Part shown: positions 54,172 to 64,000 of the stretch, one piece after another
How positions within the stretch are numbered: the first letter of the stretch is position 1
Layout: every line of letters starts with the position of its first letter
From: Mesorhizobium sp.
Lineage (GTDB): Bacteria; Pseudomonadota; Alphaproteobacteria; Rhizobiales; Rhizobiaceae
Length of the DNA: 64,000 bases
Assembly: GCA_027492275.1 (NCBI GenBank)
Contig: JAPUFC010000065.1
Location: forward strand, 1 to 64,000
Direction: 5' to 3'
Notes under the pieces: generated by a model
Database searches by the model: none
Told to the model about the DNA's origin: nothing
Seen by the model: the letters and a program-made list of their open reading frames with translations, nothing else
Program-made: the position numbers and the translations under genes

Positions 54172-54981
54172 TCAGTTCTTCGCCTTGTCCTTCTTGATCT
54201 GGCTCCAGGCGTTCTGCTGCGACAGCATCCCGCGCAGATAGGCGACGTTGGCCTGCGCCTGGTCCGGCGACAGCTCCTGGCCAGCGATCTTCTCGGCCTC
54301 CTCGAAGCGGCCCTGCAGGCCGACGACCAAAGCGAGGTTCTGGCGCACGCGGCTGTCCGCGCCGGGCTGGCCGGCGGCCGAGCGCAGATAGGTCTCGGCC
54401 GTCTTCAGGTCGCCTTCCAGCACGTAGGACATGCCGAGATTGGACAGAACGCTGGGATCGTTGGGCTTGATGTCCAGCGCCTTGCGATAGGCGTCGCGCG
54501 CTTCCTGCGCCTTGCCGAGCTGGTCGAGGATCGCGCCCTCGGCGGAAAACAGCTTCCAGTCCGGATATTCGGGCGTCTGCGCGCGGCGGATGGCGTCGAG
54601 CGCCGGGTCGAACTGGCCGGCGCCGGCCAGCGCCTTGCCGTAGGCGGCGAGCACGGAGCGGTCCTTCGGATAGGTGATGGCCAGCTTGCGCATGACCGCC
54701 AGCGACTGGTCGTTCTGCCCGTTCATCTGCAGCACCGTCGAGTAGCGCATCGCGGTCTGCAAATCCCTCGGGTTCCGCGCATAGGCGTTGCCGAGATGGC
54801 TGGCGGCGCCGTGCAGCTCCGCCGCCGTCATCTGCTCGACGGGCTTGCCGGAGGAACGATCGACCGAGCCGGTCGTCATCTTCGAGGTGCCGCAGCCGGC
54901 CAGCGCCAGCGCCAGCGCCAAGACGGCCGCGGCGCCAAGACACCGCTTGCCCATTGCGTTCGTCGAGCGTCTGGTCAACAT
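54172..54981 (-). CDS. TPR-repeat lipoprotein (TadD-like)
   Basis: The 269-residue protein has a lipoprotein signal ending in the lipobox LAGC (AVLALALALAGCGTSK), then several tetratricopeptide repeats (about 60-240), for example AYRKALDIKPNDPSVLSNLG and QNDQSLAVMRKLAITYPKD. It resembles TadD, a pilotin-like assembly factor of Flp pili, but no other tad genes are in the window. ATG 54981 follows GGGGAGTTGCCG. It is convergent with the kinase gene. Confidence 0.85.
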   Translation of the reverse strand: MLTRRSTNAMGKRCLGAAAVLALALALAGCGTSKMTTGSVDRSSGKPVEQMTAAELHGAASHLGNAYARNPRDLQTAMRYSTVLQMNGQNDQSLAVMRKLAITYPKDRSVLAAYGKALAGAGQFDPALDAIRRAQTPEYPDWKLFSAEGAILDQLGKAQEARDAYRKALDIKPNDPSVLSNLGMSYVLEGDLKTAETYLRSAAGQPGADSRVRQNLALVVGLQGRFEEAEKIAGQELSPDQAQANVAYLRGMLSQQNAWSQIKKDKAKN

Positions 54982-55086
54982 CGGCAACTCCCCGGCGGAT
55001 CGACGCGAAAGCGTCCAAAGGTCGGGGCCAGAAATATTCCGTTAACCCTAACGGATGGTTAAGAAGCGCCCGCCGGAGACCCCCGC

Positions 55087-56460
55087 ATGCCCGTGACCCT
55101 CGTTCCCGCCGCATCCAAAAACTCGCGGCCGATCCATCCCGTGGCGCTCGGCGGGCTGGAGGAAGCAGGGCTGGACGCGGCGGCGCTCGCCTGGGCCAAG
55201 GCCAACGATTTTTCCGGCGAGACGGGCCGGACGCTGCTGCTGCCGGGCAGCGGCGGCGGCATCGCCGGCGCGCTGTTCGGCACCGGCAAGGACAATGCCG
55301 ACGGGCTGGCGCTGGGCGCGCTGACCCGGTCGCTGCCTGAGGGCGACTGGCATTTCGCCGCGCCGATGGCGCCGGAGCGCGGCCGGCTGGCGGCGCTCGG
55401 CATGGTGCTGGCCGGCTATTCCTTCACCGCCTACGGCAAAAAGCCCGGCCGGGCGCTGCGGCTGGCCGCGCCCGAAGGCGTCGACGCGGGCGCGGTGGAG
55501 CGGACGGCCGAAGCCGTGTTCCTGGCGCGCGACCTCGTCAACACGCCGACCAACGATCTCGGCCCCGACGCGCTGGAGGCCGCCGCGCGGCGGCTCGGCG
55601 AACGCCATGGCGCGTCGGTGGGCGTCATCGCCGGCGAGGCGCTGCTTGAGCACAATTTCCCGATGATCCACGCGGTGGGGCGCGCCTCGGCCGAAGCGCC
55701 GCGCCTCATCGACCTGCAATGGGGCGATCCGGCCGCGCCCCGGGTGACGCTGGTCGGCAAGGGCGTGTGCTTCGACACGGGCGGGCTGGACATCAAGCCG
55801 GCCTCGGGCATGCTCCTGATGAAGAAGGATATGGGCGGCGCGGCCAACGTGCTGGCGCTGGCCTCGATGCTGATGGCGGCGGGGCGCAGGATCCGGCTGC
55901 GCGTGCTCATCCCGGCGGTCGAGAACGCCATCGCCGGCAACGCCTTCCGGCCCGGCGACGTGCTGAGGAGCCGCAAGGGCCTGACCGTCGAGATCGGCAA
56001 CACCGACGCGGAAGGCCGGCTGGTTCTGGCCGACGCGCTGACGCTGGCCGAGGAGGACGAGCCGCAGCTGCTCATCGACATGGCGACGCTGACGGGCGCG
56101 GCGCGCGTGGCGCTCGGCCCCGACCTGCCGCCCTTCTACACCGACGACGACGCGCTGGCCGCCGAGATCGCGGCAGCGGCCGCCGCCGAGGACGACCCGC
56201 TGTGGCGCATGCCGCTGTGGAGTCCCTACGACCAGAAGCTGTCGTCGAAGATCGCCGACATGAACAACACCGCCTCCGATGGCTTTGCCGGCTCGGTCAC
56301 GGCGGCGCTGTTCCTGCGCCGCTTCGTGGAGAAAACGAAAGACTGGGCGCATCTCGACATCTTCGCCTGGAACCCGGCCGACCGCGCCCACGGCCCGGCC
56401 GGCGGCGAGGCGCAGGGCATCCGCGCGCTGGAGCGCGTGATCGCCTCGCGCTTCGGGTGA
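55087..56460 (+). CDS. Leucyl aminopeptidase family protein (peptidase M17)
   Basis: The 457-residue enzyme has the M17 C-terminal catalytic domain. Metal-binding and catalytic residues occur in LVGKGVCFDTGGLDIKPAS and MLLMKKDMGGAANVLAL, and the signature NTDAEGRLVLADAL begins at about residue 306. A later block is DMATLTGAARVALG. It removes N-terminal amino acids from peptides in the cytosol. Length is slightly short of PepA (about 500), the difference being in the N-terminal domain. Confidence 0.93.
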   Translation: MPVTLVPAASKNSRPIHPVALGGLEEAGLDAAALAWAKANDFSGETGRTLLLPGSGGGIAGALFGTGKDNADGLALGALTRSLPEGDWHFAAPMAPERGRLAALGMVLAGYSFTAYGKKPGRALRLAAPEGVDAGAVERTAEAVFLARDLVNTPTNDLGPDALEAAARRLGERHGASVGVIAGEALLEHNFPMIHAVGRASAEAPRLIDLQWGDPAAPRVTLVGKGVCFDTGGLDIKPASGMLLMKKDMGGAANVLALASMLMAAGRRIRLRVLIPAVENAIAGNAFRPGDVLRSRKGLTVEIGNTDAEGRLVLADALTLAEEDEPQLLIDMATLTGAARVALGPDLPPFYTDDDALAAEIAAAAAAEDDPLWRMPLWSPYDQKLSSKIADMNNTASDGFAGSVTAALFLRRFVEKTKDWAHLDIFAWNPADRAHGPAGGEAQGIRALERVIASRFG

Positions 56461-56506
56461 TGCCCTTGAAAACGGAAGCGAAACGAATTTCGGCCAGACT
56501 GGGCGC

Positions 56507-56857
56507 ATGTCCATCGTTCTGCGCCCCAGCCAGGCCCTGCATCTCCTGCACGAGACCGTGCTGTCGGAAGTGCGCGACGCCGAGCCGGACCTGACGTTCC
56601 GGCAGATGGCCATCCTGCTCACCGTCTATCTGGAACCGCCGCCGCACACGGTGCGCGCGCTGGCGGCGCGGCTCGCCGTGACCAAGCCCGTCGTCACCCG
56701 CGCGCTCGACACGATGGGCCGGCTGAAGCTGGTCGCGCGCCGGCGCGACGACGCCGACCGGCGCAACGTGCTGGTCCGGCGCACCGTCGAGGGCTCGCTC
56801 TATGTCGAGCGCTTCGGCGACGTGGTGGTGAAGAAAGCCGCGGAGCTCGCGTCGTGA
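56507..56857 (+). CDS. MarR-family transcriptional regulator (short)
   Basis: The 116-residue protein has the MarR winged helix: ALHLLHETVLSEVRDAEPDL, then LTFRQMAILLTVYLEPPPHT, VRALAARLAVTKPVVTRALD and the wing VARRRDDADRRNVLVRRTVE. It is shorter than typical MarR proteins (about 140), mainly at the C-terminal dimerisation helix. Its stop overlaps the NlpC/P60 gene start by 4 nt, so the two are co-translated. Ligand and targets are unknown. Confidence 0.87.
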   Translation: MSIVLRPSQALHLLHETVLSEVRDAEPDLTFRQMAILLTVYLEPPPHTVRALAARLAVTKPVVTRALDTMGRLKLVARRRDDADRRNVLVRRTVEGSLYVERFGDVVVKKAAELAS

Positions 56858-57714
56858 CCACGCTCGACAGGCGGCTGAACGCCTTCCGCTCGGACCTCGC
56901 CGATATCCGCCTGAAGGGACAGGTCGAGGCCGAGCACCTCGTGGAGGGAAAAGCGGCTGAGGTGATCGTGCCGGTGGCCGACCTGCGCGGGCGTCCCGCC
57001 GCGGAGGCCGGGCTCGACACGCAAGCGCTGCTCGGCGACATGGTCCGCGTGTTCGAGGAGCGGGACGGATGGGCCTGGGTGCAGGCCGGGCGCGACTTCT
57101 ACGTCGGCTACATGCGGGCGGATTCGCTTGGTCCGGCCGGACCGCCGGCGACGCATGTCGTGCGCGCGCCGCGCACCTTCCTCTATCCCGGCCCCGACAT
57201 GAAGCTGCAGCGCGCCGGCGCGCTGTCGCTTGGCTCCCGCGTCGCCGTGACCGGCGAAGCCGAGACGCGCGGCACGCGCTATCTGCTGCTGCCGGACGGC
57301 CGCGCGCTGGTCGCGGCCCATCTCCTTCCGACCGACGAGCACGCGGCCGACTATGTGACGGTGGCAGAGACGCTCCTCCACACGCCCTATCTGTGGGGCG
57401 GGGCGAGCGCCTTCGGCATCGACTGCTCCGGGCTGGTGCAGCTCTCGCTCGGCATGGCGGGACGGACCGTGCTGCGCGATTCCGACATGCAGGCGCGCGC
57501 GCTCGGCGCGCCGCTGACGCCGGCTCCCGATCTTTCCGACCTGAAGCGCGGCGACCTCGTCTTCTGGAAGGGCCATGTCGGCATCATGACCGGCGCGGAC
57601 GCCATGATCCACGCCAACGGCTACACCATGTCGGTGGCGGTCGAGCGCCTGTCCGACGCCGTGCGGCGCATCCGGCCGTTCCACGGCGAACCGACGGGTT
57701 TCCGGCGGCCGTGA
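56854..57714 (+). CDS. NlpC/P60 (C40) cell-wall hydrolase with SH3-like domains
   Basis: The 286-residue protein has N-terminal SH3-like segments (about 10-150) and a C-terminal NlpC/P60 domain. The catalytic Cys191 is in FGIDCSGLVQLSL and the His is in FWKGHVGIMTGADAMIHANG. It probably cleaves peptidoglycan stem peptides (dipeptidyl-peptidase VI type). No signal peptide is visible, as in several members that act on recycled muropeptides in the cytosol. It is coupled to the MarR gene and follows an aminopeptidase, suggesting a peptide-recycling set. Confidence 0.9.
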   Translation: MTTLDRRLNAFRSDLADIRLKGQVEAEHLVEGKAAEVIVPVADLRGRPAAEAGLDTQALLGDMVRVFEERDGWAWVQAGRDFYVGYMRADSLGPAGPPATHVVRAPRTFLYPGPDMKLQRAGALSLGSRVAVTGEAETRGTRYLLLPDGRALVAAHLLPTDEHAADYVTVAETLLHTPYLWGGASAFGIDCSGLVQLSLGMAGRTVLRDSDMQARALGAPLTPAPDLSDLKRGDLVFWKGHVGIMTGADAMIHANGYTMSVAVERLSDAVRRIRPFHGEPTGFRRP

Positions 57715-57718
57715 ACCC

Positions 57719-58657
57719 TCAGTAGCCGGCGTCGCGGTCGACGAGGTCGCGCAGCGGTTCGCCGCGCTCGAATGCGTCCATCTGCGCCAGCATGGGCTCC
57801 ACCAGATGCTCTGGATCGGAGCTGGCGGCGGCGTGCGGTGTCACACAGACCCCGGGATGCGCCCACAGCGCGCTGGTCCGGGGCAAGGGCTCCATCTCGA
57901 AGACGTCGAGACTCGCCTCGCGCAAGGTCCCGTCCTCCAGCGCGCGCAGGATGTCGGCATCCTTCTGCAACCCGCCGCGGCCGGCATTGACGAGCACCGC
58001 GCCCCGGCCGCCGGACCGGCGCAACTGCCGCAGCAGGCGGTAGTCGACGATGCCACGGGTCGCCTGCGTCAGCGGCAGCAGCACGACCAGCATGTCCGTC
58101 GCGGCGAGGAAGGGACCGAGCCCCTCCTTGCCGTGGAAGGTCGCGACGCCCTCCATCCGCCGCTCGCGACGCGACCAGCCATTGACCCGGAAGCCGACGG
58201 CCAGCAGCCGTCGCGCGACCTCCCGGCCGAGCTCGCCGAAGCCCATGATCCCCACCGTCGCCTCGCCGGCGGCCGGCTGCGGAAGCTCCCGCCAGATGCG
58301 CCTGGCCTGCTGCGCGCGGTAGGCGGCGCCCTGCCGGTGATGGTCGAGGACGCGCCACAGCACGTAGTCGACCATGTGCTGGGTGAGGTTGTCGGCCACC
58401 ACGCGCACGATCGGGACATCGGGCAGGCCGGGATCGGCCAGCACGTGGTCGACGCCGGCGCCGAGCGAGAAGATGGCGCGCAGATTGGGCAGGCGCGACA
58501 GGAGCCCAGGCTTCTGCTTCCATACCACCGCGTAGTCGATCGATGGATCGCCCGGCCCGTCCGGCTCCAGCACCACCTCGCGCCCGGCCGACAGCAGCTC
58601 GTACCAGCGCTGCGGCTGGAAGCCGGTGACGGCCAGCAGGATCTTTCCCTTTTTCAT
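57719..58657 (-). CDS. ghrA: Glyoxylate/hydroxypyruvate reductase A-like D-2-hydroxyacid dehydrogenase
   Basis: The 312-residue NAD(P)-dependent enzyme has the Rossmann motif GIMGFGELGREVARRLL near residue 136. The catalytic residues lie in VNAGRGG (Arg), LDVFEMEPLPRTS (Glu) and VTPHAAASSDPEHLVEPML (His). It reduces glyoxylate and hydroxypyruvate in the cytosol. It ends 4 nt after the C40 gene on the other strand. The YejF gene ends 25 nt upstream of its start, so it could be a distal gene of that transcript. Confidence 0.9.
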   Translation of the reverse strand: MKKGKILLAVTGFQPQRWYELLSAGREVVLEPDGPGDPSIDYAVVWKQKPGLLSRLPNLRAIFSLGAGVDHVLADPGLPDVPIVRVVADNLTQHMVDYVLWRVLDHHRQGAAYRAQQARRIWRELPQPAAGEATVGIMGFGELGREVARRLLAVGFRVNGWSRRERRMEGVATFHGKEGLGPFLAATDMLVVLLPLTQATRGIVDYRLLRQLRRSGGRGAVLVNAGRGGLQKDADILRALEDGTLREASLDVFEMEPLPRTSALWAHPGVCVTPHAAASSDPEHLVEPMLAQMDAFERGEPLRDLVDRDAGY

Positions 58658-58682
58658 GCGACCAGGACCCTCCGACGCCGCG

Positions 58683-60307
<1,625 letters not shown>

Positions 60308-60311
<4 letters not shown>

Positions 60312-60697
60312 AGCGCGGCCTCGACGTCGGTCAGCCGAAAGTCGTCGCCCTTGAACAGCAGCGGCTCGCCCCGCGCCCTGGAAAGCGCGTAGGCGAAGCA
60401 GTCGCCGAGGTTCAGTTTTGCCGCATGGTTGCCCTTCCCGAAGCGAGCGTAGGCGTCGCGGGCAAGGCGTGTCTGACGGATGGTCGGTGGCAGTATCCTT
60501 ATTCCGCTGACGCGCATGATCTCGTCGAGGGCTGCCGAGGTTTGAATTCCCTTCTTGTCCGCCTTGATGGCAGCCTCAACGAAGTTGACTGACGAGATCA
60601 ACAGGTCCTCCAATTCGTCCGAGATCGCACGGTTGAAGCGGTCGGCGTCCGGCTCGTCCAGAATGATCGCCAGCAATGCGGAAGCATCGACGATCAC
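60308..60697 (-). CDS. vapC: VapC-type PIN-domain toxin
   Basis: The 129-residue protein has the PIN fold with the acidic residues expected of a magnesium-dependent RNase: MIVDASALLAIILDEPDADR, then FVEAAIKADKKG, LNLGDCFAYALSRARGEPLL and FKGDDFRLTDVEAAL. VapC toxins cleave tRNA or rRNA. The start is GTG 60697, overlapping the vapB stop by 4 nt (GTGA). The end overlaps the yejF start by 4 nt. Confidence 0.9.
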
Positions 60698-60942
60698 GCC
60701 GGCAAACCATCGTCATCATACAGGTCGGAATGATCACTCGTGATATCCGGCGGCGATGGCGGCAATTTCGATACGATCGCCTTGATCCGTTGAAAGCGAT
60801 ACTCGCGTTCGGCGTGTCTGTGTATTCGCGTCAACTGATCTTCCAGCGCCTTTTCCACGGCTGCGGTCATGCTCAACCCGGTCTCGCGCGCCAGCGCGCG
60901 TGCAAGTTCGTGAGCTTTCTCACTCTTGATGTTGAGGCCCAT
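60694..60942 (-). CDS. vapB: VapB-type antitoxin
   Basis: The 82-residue protein starts MGLNIKSEKAHELARALARE, followed by TGLSMTAAVEKALEDQLTRI, the pattern of the PSK-operon/VapB antitoxin family (ribbon-helix-helix-like DNA binding). The acidic, flexible C-terminus (SDHSDLYDDDGLPA) would wrap VapC. It precedes and overlaps vapC. The 50-bp gap after yejE carries a TATAAA -10-like element and probably the operator it represses. Confidence 0.88.
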   Translation of the reverse strand: MGLNIKSEKAHELARALARETGLSMTAAVEKALEDQLTRIHRHAEREYRFQRIKAIVSKLPPSPPDITSDHSDLYDDDGLPA

Positions 60943-60954
60943 CTAGCCGCTCCG

Positions 60955-60992
60955 TGGTAGAAAAATCCGGAATTTTATACCATTCATCGATT
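60955..60992 (-). promoter_or_regulatory. Possible vapBC promoter in the yejE-vapB gap
   Basis: This AT-rich segment differs sharply from its surroundings. It holds GGTATAAAATTCC on the minus strand, with TATAAA about 30 nt upstream of the vapB start. No good -35 element is seen at 17 nt. It would also drive yejF. Confidence 0.4.
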
Positions 60993-62126
60993 TCATCTGA
61001 AAGTCTTGCGCGGATCGAAGGCGTCGCGCGTCGCCTCGCCGATGAAGATCAGCAGCGACAGCATGATGGAGATGACGACGAAGCCGGAGATGCCGAGCCA
61101 CGGCGCGTTGAGGTTGCGCTGGCCCTGCCGCAGCAGTTCGCCGAGCGACGGCGAGCCGGGCGGCAGGCCGAAGCCGAGGAAATCGAGCGAGGTCAGCGTG
61201 GTGATCGAGCCGTTGAGGATGAAGGGCAGGAAGGTCAGCGTCGCCACCATGGCGTTGGGCAGCAGGTGGCGGAGCATGATGGTGCGGTTGGGCACGCCCA
61301 GAGCCCGCGCGGCGTTGACGTATTCGAAGTTGCGCGCGCGCAGGAATTCCGCCCGCACGACGCCGACGAAGGCCGTCCACGAGAACAGCAGCATCAGGCC
61401 GAGCAGGATGAAGAAGCCCGGCGGCAGCACGGCGGCGACGATCAGCAGCAGGTAGAGCACCGGAATCGACGACCAGATCTCAATGAAGCGCTGGAACAGG
61501 AGGTCGGTGGTGCCGCCGAAATAGCCCTGCACCGCGCCGGCCGACACGCCGAGAATCGCCGAGCCGATCGTGAGGATCAGGCCGAACAGCACGGAGATGC
61601 GGAAGCCGTAGATGACGCGGGCCAGCACGTCGCGCGCCTGGTCGTCGGTGCCCAGCCAGTTCCATGTGCCGACCGTGCAGTTGGGATCGTCCGCGCCCTG
61701 CGGGTAGCGCTGGCAGCGGGTTTGCCGGTCATAGGCCCAGGACGGCTTGGCCGGCGCGGCCTCTGGAATGGCGTTGTTGACCGTCCGGTAGGAGTAGCGG
61801 ACCGGCGGCCAGATCAGCCAGCCGTTCGCCTCGATCTCGTCCTGGATGACCGGGTCGCGATAGTCGGTGACGGCCAGAAAGCCGCCGAATTTCTCCTCCG
61901 GGTAGTCGATCAGGACCGGCACCAGGATCTCGCCCCTATAGGAGGCGAGGACGGGCTTGTCGTTGGCGATGAACTCCGCGCCGAGCGATAGGACGAACAG
62001 GACCATGAAGATCCAGAACGACCACAGGCCGCGCCGGTTGGCCTTGAAGTTCTCCAGCCTGCGCCGGTTGAGCGGCGAGAGCCACGGTCGCTTCACGGGC
62101 GTTGCGACGGTCGCGGCGGCGTCCAT
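60993..62126 (-). CDS. yejE: Peptide ABC transporter permease YejE
   Basis: The 377-residue inner-membrane protein has the OppC-like layout. One N-terminal membrane helix (GLWSFWIFMVLFVLSLGAEF) is followed by the long periplasmic insertion typical of YejE and five helices. The coupling motif is EFLRARNFEYVNAARALGVP. Its ATG overlaps the yejB stop as TGATG. It forms the permease pair with YejB. Its stop is 50 nt upstream of vapB, where yejF would normally follow. Confidence 0.93.
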   Translation of the reverse strand: MDAAATVATPVKRPWLSPLNRRRLENFKANRRGLWSFWIFMVLFVLSLGAEFIANDKPVLASYRGEILVPVLIDYPEEKFGGFLAVTDYRDPVIQDEIEANGWLIWPPVRYSYRTVNNAIPEAAPAKPSWAYDRQTRCQRYPQGADDPNCTVGTWNWLGTDDQARDVLARVIYGFRISVLFGLILTIGSAILGVSAGAVQGYFGGTTDLLFQRFIEIWSSIPVLYLLLIVAAVLPPGFFILLGLMLLFSWTAFVGVVRAEFLRARNFEYVNAARALGVPNRTIMLRHLLPNAMVATLTFLPFILNGSITTLTSLDFLGFGLPPGSPSLGELLRQGQRNLNAPWLGISGFVVISIMLSLLIFIGEATRDAFDPRKTFR

Positions 62127-63217
62127 CAGACGTCCCTCCGCTCGAAGTCGATGCGCGGGTCGATCCAGGTGTAGGTCAGGTCCGAGATCAGGCTGACGAA
62201 CAGGCCGATGAGCGAGAAGATGTAGAGGTTGGCGAAGACGACCGGATAGTCGCGGTCGAGCACCGAGCGGAAGCCGAGAAGGCCCAGCCCGTCGAGCGAG
62301 AAGATGTTCTCGATCAGCAGCGAGCCGGTGAAGAAGGCCGAGATGAAGGCGCCCGGAAAGCCGGCGATGACGATCAGCATCGCATTGCGGAAGACGTGGC
62401 CGTAGAGCACCTGTCTTTCCGAAAGACCCTTGGCGCGGGCGGTGACGACGTACTGCTTGCGGATTTCCTCGAGGAAGGAATTCTTGGTCAGCAGCGTGGT
62501 GGTGGCGAAGGCCGACAGGACCATGGCCGTCAGCGGCAGCGCCAGGTGCCAGAAATAGTCGAGGATGCGCTCCGGCCACGACATCTGCGACCAGCCCTCG
62601 GAAGTGAGGCCGCGCAGCGGGAACCAGTCGAAGAAGGAGCCGCCGGCGAACAGCACCATCAGCAGGATGGCGAAGAGGAAGCCCGGAATCGCATAGCCGA
62701 CGATGACGACGCCGCTGGTCCACACGTCGAAGGCCGAGCCGTCCTTGACCGCCTTGCGGATGCCGAGCGGAATGGAGATCAGGTAGGAGAGCAGCGTGAT
62801 CCACAGGCCGAGCGAGATCGACACCGGCATCTTTTCCAGGATGAGGTCGAGCACCGAGATGTCGCGGAAATAGCTCTGGCCGAAATCGAAGCGGGCATAG
62901 TTCCACAGCATCAGGCCGAAGCGCTCGAGCGGCGGCCTGTCGAAACCAAACTGTTTTTCCAGCTTGGCGATGAATTCCGGGTCCAGCCCCTGCGCGCCGC
63001 GATAGCGCGACGAGCCTTCGCCGCCCTGCTCCATGCCGGCGGGAGGGATTTCCGCGCCGCCACCGGACAGGCGGTCGTTGGTCTGGCCGGTGAGCTTGGC
63101 GATGACCTGCTCGACGGGACCGCCGGGCGCGAACTGGATGACGGCGAAGGAGATCGCCATGATGCCGAACAGCGTCGGGATCATCAGAAGGATGCGGCGG
63201 AGGATATAGGCGCCCAT
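62126..63217 (-). CDS. yejB: Peptide ABC transporter permease YejB
   Basis: The 363-residue OppB-like permease starts [20 protein letters not shown], followed by [21 protein letters not shown] periplasmic insertion follows (about 40-100), then five helices with the coupling motif [20 protein letters not shown]. It partners YejE in the membrane channel. Its start lies 42 nt after the yejA stop. Confidence 0.94.
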   Translation of the reverse strand: MGAYILRRILLMIPTLFGIMAISFAVIQFAPGGPVEQVIAKLTGQTNDRLSGGGAEIPPAGMEQGGEGSSRYRGAQGLDPEFIAKLEKQFGFDRPPLERFGLMLWNYARFDFGQSYFRDISVLDLILEKMPVSISLGLWITLLSYLISIPLGIRKAVKDGSAFDVWTSGVVIVGYAIPGFLFAILLMVLFAGGSFFDWFPLRGLTSEGWSQMSWPERILDYFWHLALPLTAMVLSAFATTTLLTKNSFLEEIRKQYVVTARAKGLSERQVLYGHVFRNAMLIVIAGFPGAFISAFFTGSLLIENIFSLDGLGLLGFRSVLDRDYPVVFANLYIFSLIGLFVSLISDLTYTWIDPRIDFERRDV

Positions 63218-63259
63218 CAGGCGGCGCTCCCGGGAGCGTTGTCCATCGCGATGCCTGCG

Positions 63260-64000
63260 CTATCCCTTGCCAATCGCCTTCGCCCTGTCCCTGTCCAGCC
63301 ACCACATCGCCTCGACCGGAAAGCCGTAGTCCGGCTTCGGCTCGACGAAGCCGAACATGTCCCAGAAGGCGGCGCGGTGATTCGCGGCATACCAACATGG
63401 AATCCAGTCGTGGCGCGCGCGCAAGAGCCGGTCGAGCGCGCGCATGGCGGTGACGAGGCTTTCGCGGTCATGCGCCGGGCCGACGGCCTCCACCAGCGCG
63501 TCCACGGCCGGGTCGGCGGTGCCGGGATAGTTGCGCGAGCCCTGCACGCCGACGGCGCTGGAATGGAAAAGGTTGAACATGTCGTCCACGGTCGGCGTCG
63601 CCGTGAAGGACAGCGCCATCATGACGAGGTCGAAGTCGAAGATCTTCTGCCGCGCCTCGTACTGCGTCGAATCGACAAGCCGGATGGCGGCGTCGATGCC
63701 GATGGCCTTCATGGTCTCGACCCAGGGCGAGCAGAGCCGCACGAAGGTGTCGTCGTCCACCAGCAGTTCCACCGAGAGGCGCTGGCCCCTGTCATTGGCC
63801 AGGCTGCCGCCCGACCGCGTCCATCCCGCCTCGGCCAGCAGGGCGGACGCCTCGCCCAGAAGCCTGCGGTCGCGGCCGGAGCCGTTCGACACCGGTTGCA
63901 GCACGGCCTCGCCGAACGTCTCGTCGGGAATCCTGCCGCGCCACGGCTCCAGCAGCGCCAGTTCGGCCGGCGAGGGCAGGCCGTCGGCGCGGTAGTCGGA
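63260..64000 (-). CDS. yejA: Periplasmic peptide-binding protein YejA, C-terminal part (cut by window edge)
   Basis: The visible 246 residues are the C-terminal part of a family 5 solute-binding protein; the frame is open to the window edge. Typical YejA blocks are FGEAVLQPVSNGSGRDRRLL, SFTATPTVDDMFNLFHSSAV, SRNYPGTADPAVDALVEAV and YAANHRAAFWDMFGFVEPKP. It delivers peptides to YejBEF. The signal peptide and N-terminal lobe lie outside the window. Confidence 0.92.
   Translation of the reverse strand, partial: SDYRADGLPSPAELALLEPWRGRIPDETFGEAVLQPVSNGSGRDRRLLGEASALLAEAGWTRSGGSLANDRGQRLSVELLVDDDTFVRLCSPWVETMKAIGIDAAIRLVDSTQYEARQKIFDFDLVMMALSFTATPTVDDMFNLFHSSAVGVQGSRNYPGTADPAVDALVEAVGPAHDRESLVTAMRALDRLLRARHDWIPCWYAANHRAAFWDMFGFVEPKPDYGFPVEAMWWLDRDRAKAIGKG

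Noticed and set aside
63217-63471. Small minus-strand frame in the yejA-yejB gap
   Set aside because: It lies almost wholly within the yejA coding end in another frame and shows no recognisable protein.

Overview
The window reads as chromosomal DNA of a GC-rich alphaproteobacterium of the order Rhizobiales, probably Mesorhizobium or another Phyllobacteriaceae-like genus. The placement is inferred from gene content: a GcrA cell-cycle regulator with clustered GANTC (CcrM) sites, a NadQ-type NAD regulator with its two-box operator, an FdsGBA-FdhD-FdsD formate dehydrogenase, class I lysyl-tRNA synthetase, a YejABEF transporter, and short G/C-rich palindromic intergenic repeats of the kind abundant in rhizobia. 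No rRNA, tRNA, CRISPR array, transposase or prophage was seen. Coding density is high, and almost every long antisense reading frame is a shadow of a real gene.

Layout, left to right. 1-2 kb: start of an Mrp/ApbC gene, then a Pit phosphate transporter with its DUF47 partner. 2-10 kb: a VOC protein, a LysR regulator and the NAD-dependent molybdenum formate dehydrogenase operon. 10-17 kb: a lipoprotein with a lytic-transglycosylase-like domain, a DeoR regulator and a three-gene beta-oxidation operon (acyl-CoA dehydrogenase, thiolase, FadB-like). 17-20.4 kb: PhoU, PhoR and divergent PPK2, with no pst genes or phoB at this locus. 20-27 kb: a membrane glycosyltransferase, a periplasmic binding protein, a TerB-like protein, lysK, a nuclease-like protein and an S24 repressor. 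27-31 kb: gcrA, argD-argF and hslO. 31-39 kb: an EamA transporter and a BMP-type nucleoside ABC operon ending in a cytosine-deaminase-like enzyme. 38-45 kb: a glycosyltransferase, an MsbA-like exporter, a membrane dipeptidase and a DrrAB-like exporter. 45-49.5 kb: nadQ and nadABC. 49.5-52.3 kb: yidC, rnpA, rpmH. 52.6-58.7 kb: a histidine kinase, a TPR lipoprotein, an M17 aminopeptidase, a MarR regulator, an NlpC/P60 hydrolase and a GhrA-like reductase. 58.7-64 kb: yejABEF interrupted by a vapBC toxin-antitoxin pair.

Most unusual structure. Two copies of one palindromic repeat (about 110-120 bp) sit between consecutive genes of two unrelated operons, fdsG/fdsB and the two nucleoside permeases. 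In both, the upstream gene ends in an ATGA stop-start overlap. The new start opens a short frame (54 or 45 codons) that crosses the repeat without a stop and closes in a second ATGA that starts the downstream gene. The repeat may therefore have split an overlapping gene pair while keeping translational coupling through a linker frame. A third copy, next to phoU, runs into 90 consecutive G/C bases and looks damaged or mis-assembled.

Other points of note: vapBC lies inside the yej operon with the yejF start signal inside vapC; two NadQ-like boxes overlap a near-consensus nadA promoter; five GANTC sites cluster upstream of gcrA; and several perfect palindromes look like operators for neighbouring regulators.
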